Positions 59,457-64,000 of a stretch of 64,000 bases of DNA are shown here, piece by piece. The stretch is from assembly GCF_018294505.1 (NCBI RefSeq), contig NC_057801.1:203968562-204032561 (forward strand). The letters are read 5' to 3'. The translations under genes and the position numbers were made by a program. Under the pieces are notes generated by a model. It had not been told where the DNA came from, made no database searches, and worked only from the letters and a program-made list of their open reading frames with translations. The stretch is from Triticum aestivum (taxonomy: Eukaryota > Streptophyta > Magnoliopsida > Poales > Poaceae). Every line of letters starts with the position of its first letter. Positions within the stretch are counted from its first letter, which is position 1.

Positions 59457-60664
59457 TCATAAACTAGCCATATACTCTGCTCCTGGCGAGGTTACTAACA
59501 TGGGTGACCTAAGGGCTTGGGTTGGCAGTTTATACTTATCCACAAATCCCCTTGATATGTATGAATGCAATGCACCAGTATCAAAAAGAACAAGTGCAGT
59601 AAATGACTTAACCAAAAACTTACCTATTACTACATCTGGCTGGGCTTCAACCTCCTCCATGCTAACGTGATTCACCTGTCCTTTGTTGAAAGGGTTGTGC
59701 TTCTTCCCAGAGCTTCCATTTCCATTTCCGTTCTTAGCTTTAGGACATTCATTAGCATAATGTCCAGTCTTCTGGCATTTGTAGCAAGTGACTTGACTCA
59801 GATCCCTCTTGGCTAGGGTCGATGGGTTGTTATGGTTCTGTATGTTGCTTCCTCCATTCCCATTACCATTCTTGGGGCCACTATGGTTGTGCAAACCCCC
59901 TCCTCCATGGGTATGCTGAAAAGGTCCTCCCAAATTCAGGGTAAAACGAGGCTTCTGATGAGCTCCAGAATTCTACTTCCCTTGTCCATACTTCCTCTTG
60001 CAGCTGTCAATCTGCTGCTGCTTCCCTTCAATCGTGAGAGCTTGGTCTACCAACTCCTGGTAGTTGTTGAAGGTTGCTACCATCAACTGCATGCTCAGCT
60101 CATCATTCAGTCCTTCCAGAAACTTCTCCTGCTTGGTTGCGTCCGTAGCAACGTCATCTGGGGCATAACTTGCTAGCTTACTAAAAGCATCCACATACTG
60201 GCCAGCAGTACGTCCTCCCTGGCGTATGTTCCGAAACTCACGCTTCTTCATGGCCATAGCTCCTGCTGAAACATGAGCAGTACGGAAAGCTTGATGAAAC
60301 TGGTCCCATGTGACTGTGTCGATGGGGTGAGTGGCTGTGTAATTCGTCCACCACGATGTTGCGGGTCCATCAAGCTGATGTGTGGCAAAACACACCTTTT
60401 CCGCATCTGTGCATCCTGTAGTGGTTAACTCCCAACCTTGCGGAGCCAATCATCTGCAATAATCGGCTCGGTGCTGCTGGAAAACACCGGCAGATTCAGC
60501 CTCAAGAAACGGGCCAAATGGTCAACAGGAGGTGGTGGTGGGTTGTTGTTGTTGTTCCCCTGATTCTGATTCTGAACTAGCATCTGCATCAATGCATTCT
60601 TCTGCTGGATCAACTGGGTGAGCTCCGGTGGGAAAGCAAATCCATTGTCACGTCTCGGAGGCAT
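59457..60664 (-). pseudogene. gag-pol: Element T: gag and protease start
   Basis: The gag start at 60664 (MPPRRDNGFAFPPELTQL) has a poly-Asn/Pro stretch. A one-base frameshift near 60435 moves it to the frame holding the capsid domain: ATSWWTNYTATHP, TWDQFHQAFRTAHV, REFRNIRQGGRT and EKFLEGLNDEL. A stop at 59973 (likely CAG to TAG) precedes a Gly/Asn-rich linker. A canonical zinc knuckle (CYKCQKTGHYANEC, near 59745-59786) follows, then the protease with active site D-T-G (59574-59582, LVLFDTGALHSYI). A stop at 59457 ends this part. Gag packages the RNA; protease cuts the polyprotein. Confidence 0.9.
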
Positions 60665-60864
60665 ATGAGGGTTTAGAAAAGATGAGAATATAGAATAGAA
60701 TAAGGTCTAGAGAGAAAACACTACCCATATGCACATGAGACAAACACAATCAATATCACTTCAATCAATTCCAACAAGGGCATACAACGGTCTAACTATC
60801 GTTACAAAAGTGCTCCGACTATACTATATACATGGGAGAATAATACTAGTGATATGGTGGTCTA
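60665..60864 (-). other. Spacer between the extra ORF and gag of element T
   Basis: 200 bp, AT-rich, no open frame of note. A downstream start at 60664 would need re-initiation, an internal ribosome entry or a separate/spliced RNA. Confidence 0.6.
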
Positions 60865-61602
60865 CTAGAAATTTTGATCGGTCAAAGACTCCATGATATC
60901 TGCTCCAGCTTCATCAACAAAGTCATCATCGCTATCGTCTGGGTCCGAGTCGGTGTCGTCGATGATGATGTAATTCTCCGGGCAAGTGCAATCATCGTCT
61001 TCTCCTCCAGTCGCGAGGAATCCCATAAATACTTTTAGCTTCTTCTTCAGATCTTCATTCTTCTCCACGAGCGTTGCTATTTCCTCCTCAAAACCATCGC
61101 GTGTAGACTTAAGTTCTTCCTCTAGCTCCGTGATCTTGGTCAATGCCTTCTTCATATCTATCATGCCTGCGCACATTTGGTTCTCCTGGCAACAAATGTG
61201 CTGGTTTAACTCTTGGATGAAAGCTGCAATTGATCTATCCTTCTTGGTACTGATCATCTCCCATTGCTCATCTCGGCGCCCACAAATCTGGTAAATAGTA
61301 TCCTTGAAATCCTTGTGGTAAACTTCTCCAATGCGTCCCATGGTGATGTGGGCTGCCATACTCTTTCCTAGGCTCCAGGTTGGTGCATCAAAGGAAAACT
61401 CTATGGGCTTAGTGATGGGCATGAACGTCCTTCTTGGAACTTGAACTTGAATCATCCAACGCTCCTCTTCTGGTAAAGTGGCGTTGTAGGTCCCGGTGAA
61501 GCTTGGTACTCTGATGTTTAGGAATCTAGTGACTTCCTTCAAGTGGCGTCCAAAGGGTGTATCTTCATCCGGTTGCGTGAACTTGTTCCTAGCATCCGCC
61601 AT
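60865..61602 (-). CDS. Intact 245-codon ORF upstream of gag in element T, function unknown
   Basis: The first ATG-initiated long frame after the PBS: starts at 61602 (MADARNKFTQPDEDTPFGRH), about 110 nt after the LTR, and ends at two adjacent TAG codons (60865). The protein has an N-terminal mixed domain (FLNIRVPSFTGTYN, ERWMIQVQVPRRTF, SMAAHITMGRIGEVYHKDFK), then a probable coiled coil at about residues 150-192 (ITELEEELKSTRDGFEEEIA) and a strongly acidic tail (201-236). No transmembrane segment, zinc finger or enzymatic motif is evident. It does not resemble gag or pol as I know them. The frame is uninterrupted although gag-pol of the same element has six stops and three frameshifts. Extra ORFs in this position are known in Ogre/Tat elements. 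I do not know one in a Tekay-type chromovirus, but my memory is not a search. Confidence 0.7.
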   Translation of the reverse strand: MADARNKFTQPDEDTPFGRHLKEVTRFLNIRVPSFTGTYNATLPEEERWMIQVQVPRRTFMPITKPIEFSFDAPTWSLGKSMAAHITMGRIGEVYHKDFKDTIYQICGRRDEQWEMISTKKDRSIAAFIQELNQHICCQENQMCAGMIDMKKALTKITELEEELKSTRDGFEEEIATLVEKNEDLKKKLKVFMGFLATGGEDDDCTCPENYIIIDDTDSDPDDSDDDFVDEAGADIMESLTDQNF

Positions 61603-61697
61603 CCTAAAAGAGTAGAAAATATGAGGTGTCAGAAATGAGAAGAGAGAGTAGTGATCTAGGGCTTTATCTTAGTGGTCGTGTCCTACAGTCAGCGTGT

Positions 61698-61708
61698 GCT
61701 CTGATACA
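61698..61708 (-). other. Primer-binding site of element T
   Basis: TGTATCAGAGC on the minus strand, 5 nt inside the LTR edge at 61714; differs from the initiator-Met site TGGTATCAGAGC by a missing G. Confidence 0.7.
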
Positions 61709-61713
61709 ATCTT

Positions 61714-64000
61714 TGTAGCGACCAGACCTCAGATAGTCTGATCTCTGTGCATTAGTGTCATCCCTGGATCAGTAATGCTGACACGCACAGTACTCGAAGG
61801 ATTTATAACAGAGTAGCAATCACACACTTATTACATCGAATGTCTCAAAAGAGAACTTATTACAATAAATATGGCCTAAGGCCATCTAAAAACGATAACA
61901 ACGGAAGGCTTGAAAGATAAGCGAGTCCATCAACTCCAACGGCATCACTAAGTATAATACCACGACCTAAGGCACCTTACTCGTCGTCTGAAAAGTCTGT
62001 AACATGAACGTTGCAGCCTGAAAACGGGTCAGCACATGGAATATGTTGTCAATGTAACACATAGAGAGTAATGAACAGAATAATGCTATACTACATGCAT
62101 ATTTGGCTAGTGGAAAGATCTATGGTCATAATTTTGCGAAAAGCCAAATTTTCCCTACTGCAAAGGAATCAATTTTATTTAACTATCATGGTGGTTGTTA
62201 AACATTGAGAAGGTTCTCCCAACTCAATCCCAATTAAGCATCATTATTAAACCCAACAAAATTAAATTAAGTAACATGATGAGATTCACATGATAATCTG
62301 AGTACTAGATACTCAAGATGTCCATAACGGGGGACACGACTAACCATGATTAGTTTATACACTATGCAGAGGTTTGCGCACTTTTCCCCACAAGACTCGA
62401 TCTCCTCCGTTGGATTTCTCCCACTTCAGGGTGTTTGAGAAACGGATGACCGAGACACAGTCTTTCAGAAGCGTTAGCACCTTATGATGGGTAGACAGTA
62501 CCACCTACATCCCCTACATCTGCTAGTCTACCACTGTAAGAGTTCACATGACATAATCGACTATGCTAGAGCCCATAATAGCTTGTGTCTCCACACGGAA
62601 GTTTCTAGCATGAATAATCCCATGATCCCTTTGATCCTGGGTGGCGGTCCATAAGAAAAATAGTGGTTAACCAGGTGCCTCAATCCACCCAGATGTGAAT
62701 TTAAGTTGCCACCTTAAGTAAACCATTGAATTAACAATCTCACATCTGTCATGGATACACTCACCCAATCCATGTCTACTAGAATAGCATAGCAATATAA
62801 GCAAACGTAGAAGTAACTCCCAAAGGATTGGTCATAAAACAAGTAATAGGTACTACCTCATCTACTTCCCAAAACCCACATATTAATCAGGTCCTAATCA
62901 TGCAACTGTTTGAGGATTGATCTAATGTAATAAAACTGGGTAGTAAAGGGGTATGATCAAAGTGTTACTTGCCTTGCTGATGATCCGTGAAACCTAAAGA
63001 TTTGAAGTAGCAAGCGGCGCACTCCGGGTACTCTATCGCAAACAAACAAGCATATAATAAGCACTCATCTAATGCATTGGTCAAACTCAAATAAGAGATC
63101 TAACCAGAATGTTCAACTTACGAACTCCGTTTGCAAAAAGAATCAAATCAAACGAAGCAACGAAAATCAAACGGCGAAAGAAACAAGCTTCGTTTACTAA
63201 TCTGGACCTAAGTCAAATTTTACAGTAGCAAAAACTTGTTTGAGTTGGTTAAATGGAAAGAGGGTTTCGAGAAGAAACTCTAGGCGCTTGAATCGCCTGA
63301 TTCCGATAAACGAGTGAAAAGTTATACTAGAACGAAACTCGGATCAGAAATCGCGATCAGAAATAATCACGAGAAATCTGAAAAGAAAAAGGGATGAACA
63401 GACTAACGAACGAACGTTCGCTAGCTGCTGCTTAATGACAAAAACCGTTCGTTAAAACGAACCAACGAATGAGCGTTCGCTAAATAAACTAAACCAGAAA
63501 AAAAAAATAAAAACCGATCTAATAAAAAAACAACTATGGTTTTATATAAAAAAACCAGGCGGTTAACCGGCGAAAACCGGCGGCGGATCCGATGGCTACC
63601 TCCGGTGGTGGCGGACTCTGGCGAGGTCGGCGGTGGTCGGCGGTGAGGGCGGGCGGGCGGCGGCGGCGGCTGGGGCAGGGCTAGGGTTTGGGGGCGCGGG
63701 TGGGTTGGGGTGGGATTGGGGGCGCACTATTTAAAAGGGCCGGCCGGGCAGAGTCCTTTTTTTTAAATAATTACGCGCAGAAACGCAAATAAAAGAAATA
63801 ATAAATGGACTCCAAAAATCCCGAAATAAAATTTCCCTGTCCTATAATATCAAGCGGGACAAGATGAACATTTATTTGGGGTCTAAATACAATTTTGAAA
63901 ATCGCGTATTTTTTTCCCAATTCATATAAAATAGAGATAAAACTCCGAAATAAAATCTTATTTGATTTTAACATTAAATCCTCAATATTTCTTAATTTTG
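61714..64000 (-). repeat. 5' LTR of element T, cut by the window edge
   Basis: Collinear with 53676 to about 56050. TATA-like motif near 63728-63737 (minus). The GGC-rich leader near 63600-63690 is roughly 60 bp shorter than in the 3' LTR. About 300 bp of the LTR lie beyond the window. Confidence 0.9.

Larger units (their letters stand above)
53676..64000 (-). mobile_element. Element T: chromodomain Gypsy (Tekay/Del-type chromovirus) with an extra ORF
   Basis: Minus-strand order: 5' LTR (from beyond 64000 to 61714), PBS, 245-codon extra ORF (61602-60865), gag-protease-RT-RNase H-integrase-chromodomain (60664-56327), pre-PPT hairpin, PPT, 3' LTR (56302-53676). Integrase after RT makes it Gypsy; the chromodomain places it among chromoviruses. 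The LTRs differ by about 6% over the first 275 bp. The 5' LTR is cut by the window edge, so the right target duplication is not visible. Confidence 0.9.

Overview
The window looks like intergenic DNA from a grass of the wheat/barley tribe (Triticeae). This rests on the element content: two copies of a copia element I recognise as Angela/WIS-type, a Maximus-like copia element, a chromodomain Gypsy, a CACTA transposon with a CACTACCAAAAAA-type end, a Helitron and a Stowaway-like end. I see no intact host gene, rRNA, tRNA or CRISPR. Essentially every base can be assigned to a transposable element. Family names are from memory and could not be checked; element boundaries come from paired LTR ends, target-site duplications (TSDs), primer-binding sites (PBS) and polypurine tracts (PPT) read in the sequence.

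The layout is one nested stack. The oldest visible layer is Angela-1, of which only 18256-18797 and 24069-24987 (about 1.5 kb) can be seen. On the left it is interrupted by LTR-A (to 18255). The 5' LTR of LTR-A is interrupted by CACTA-B (5919-10558), which is interrupted by Gypsy-C (2374-5918, minus), whose gag is interrupted by LTR-D (1-2373, minus). In the middle Angela-1 holds a Helitron (18798-24068, minus). On the right its gag is interrupted by the Maximus-like element M (24988-53409, plus). M carries LTR-J in its 5' LTR (26191-31907, minus) and Gypsy-E between integrase and reverse transcriptase (35780-52931, minus). Gypsy-E carries Angela-2 (36411-45047, plus). The RT of M is cut by LTR-K (53410-53675), which is cut by a chromovirus, element T (53676 to beyond 64000, minus).

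By-eye LTR comparisons fit the nesting: Angela-2 about 30/1776 differences, Gypsy-E 22/470, T roughly 6% over the first 275 bp, LTR-A 13/126 over the part shared by both LTRs. All retroelement genes are damaged, except a 245-codon frame upstream of gag in element T. Gypsy-E carries an antisense gene with its own TATA box and polyadenylation signal.

The observations most worth following are: (1) a small stem-loop just upstream of the PPT in three different LTR elements (A, J, T), with compensating base changes; (2) the extra ORF between PBS and gag in the chromovirus; (3) the antisense gene of Gypsy-E starting from a palindromic TATA box; (4) a six-fold palindromic motif in the LTR of Gypsy-C; and (5) a young Angela copy whose coding region is far more decayed than its LTRs.
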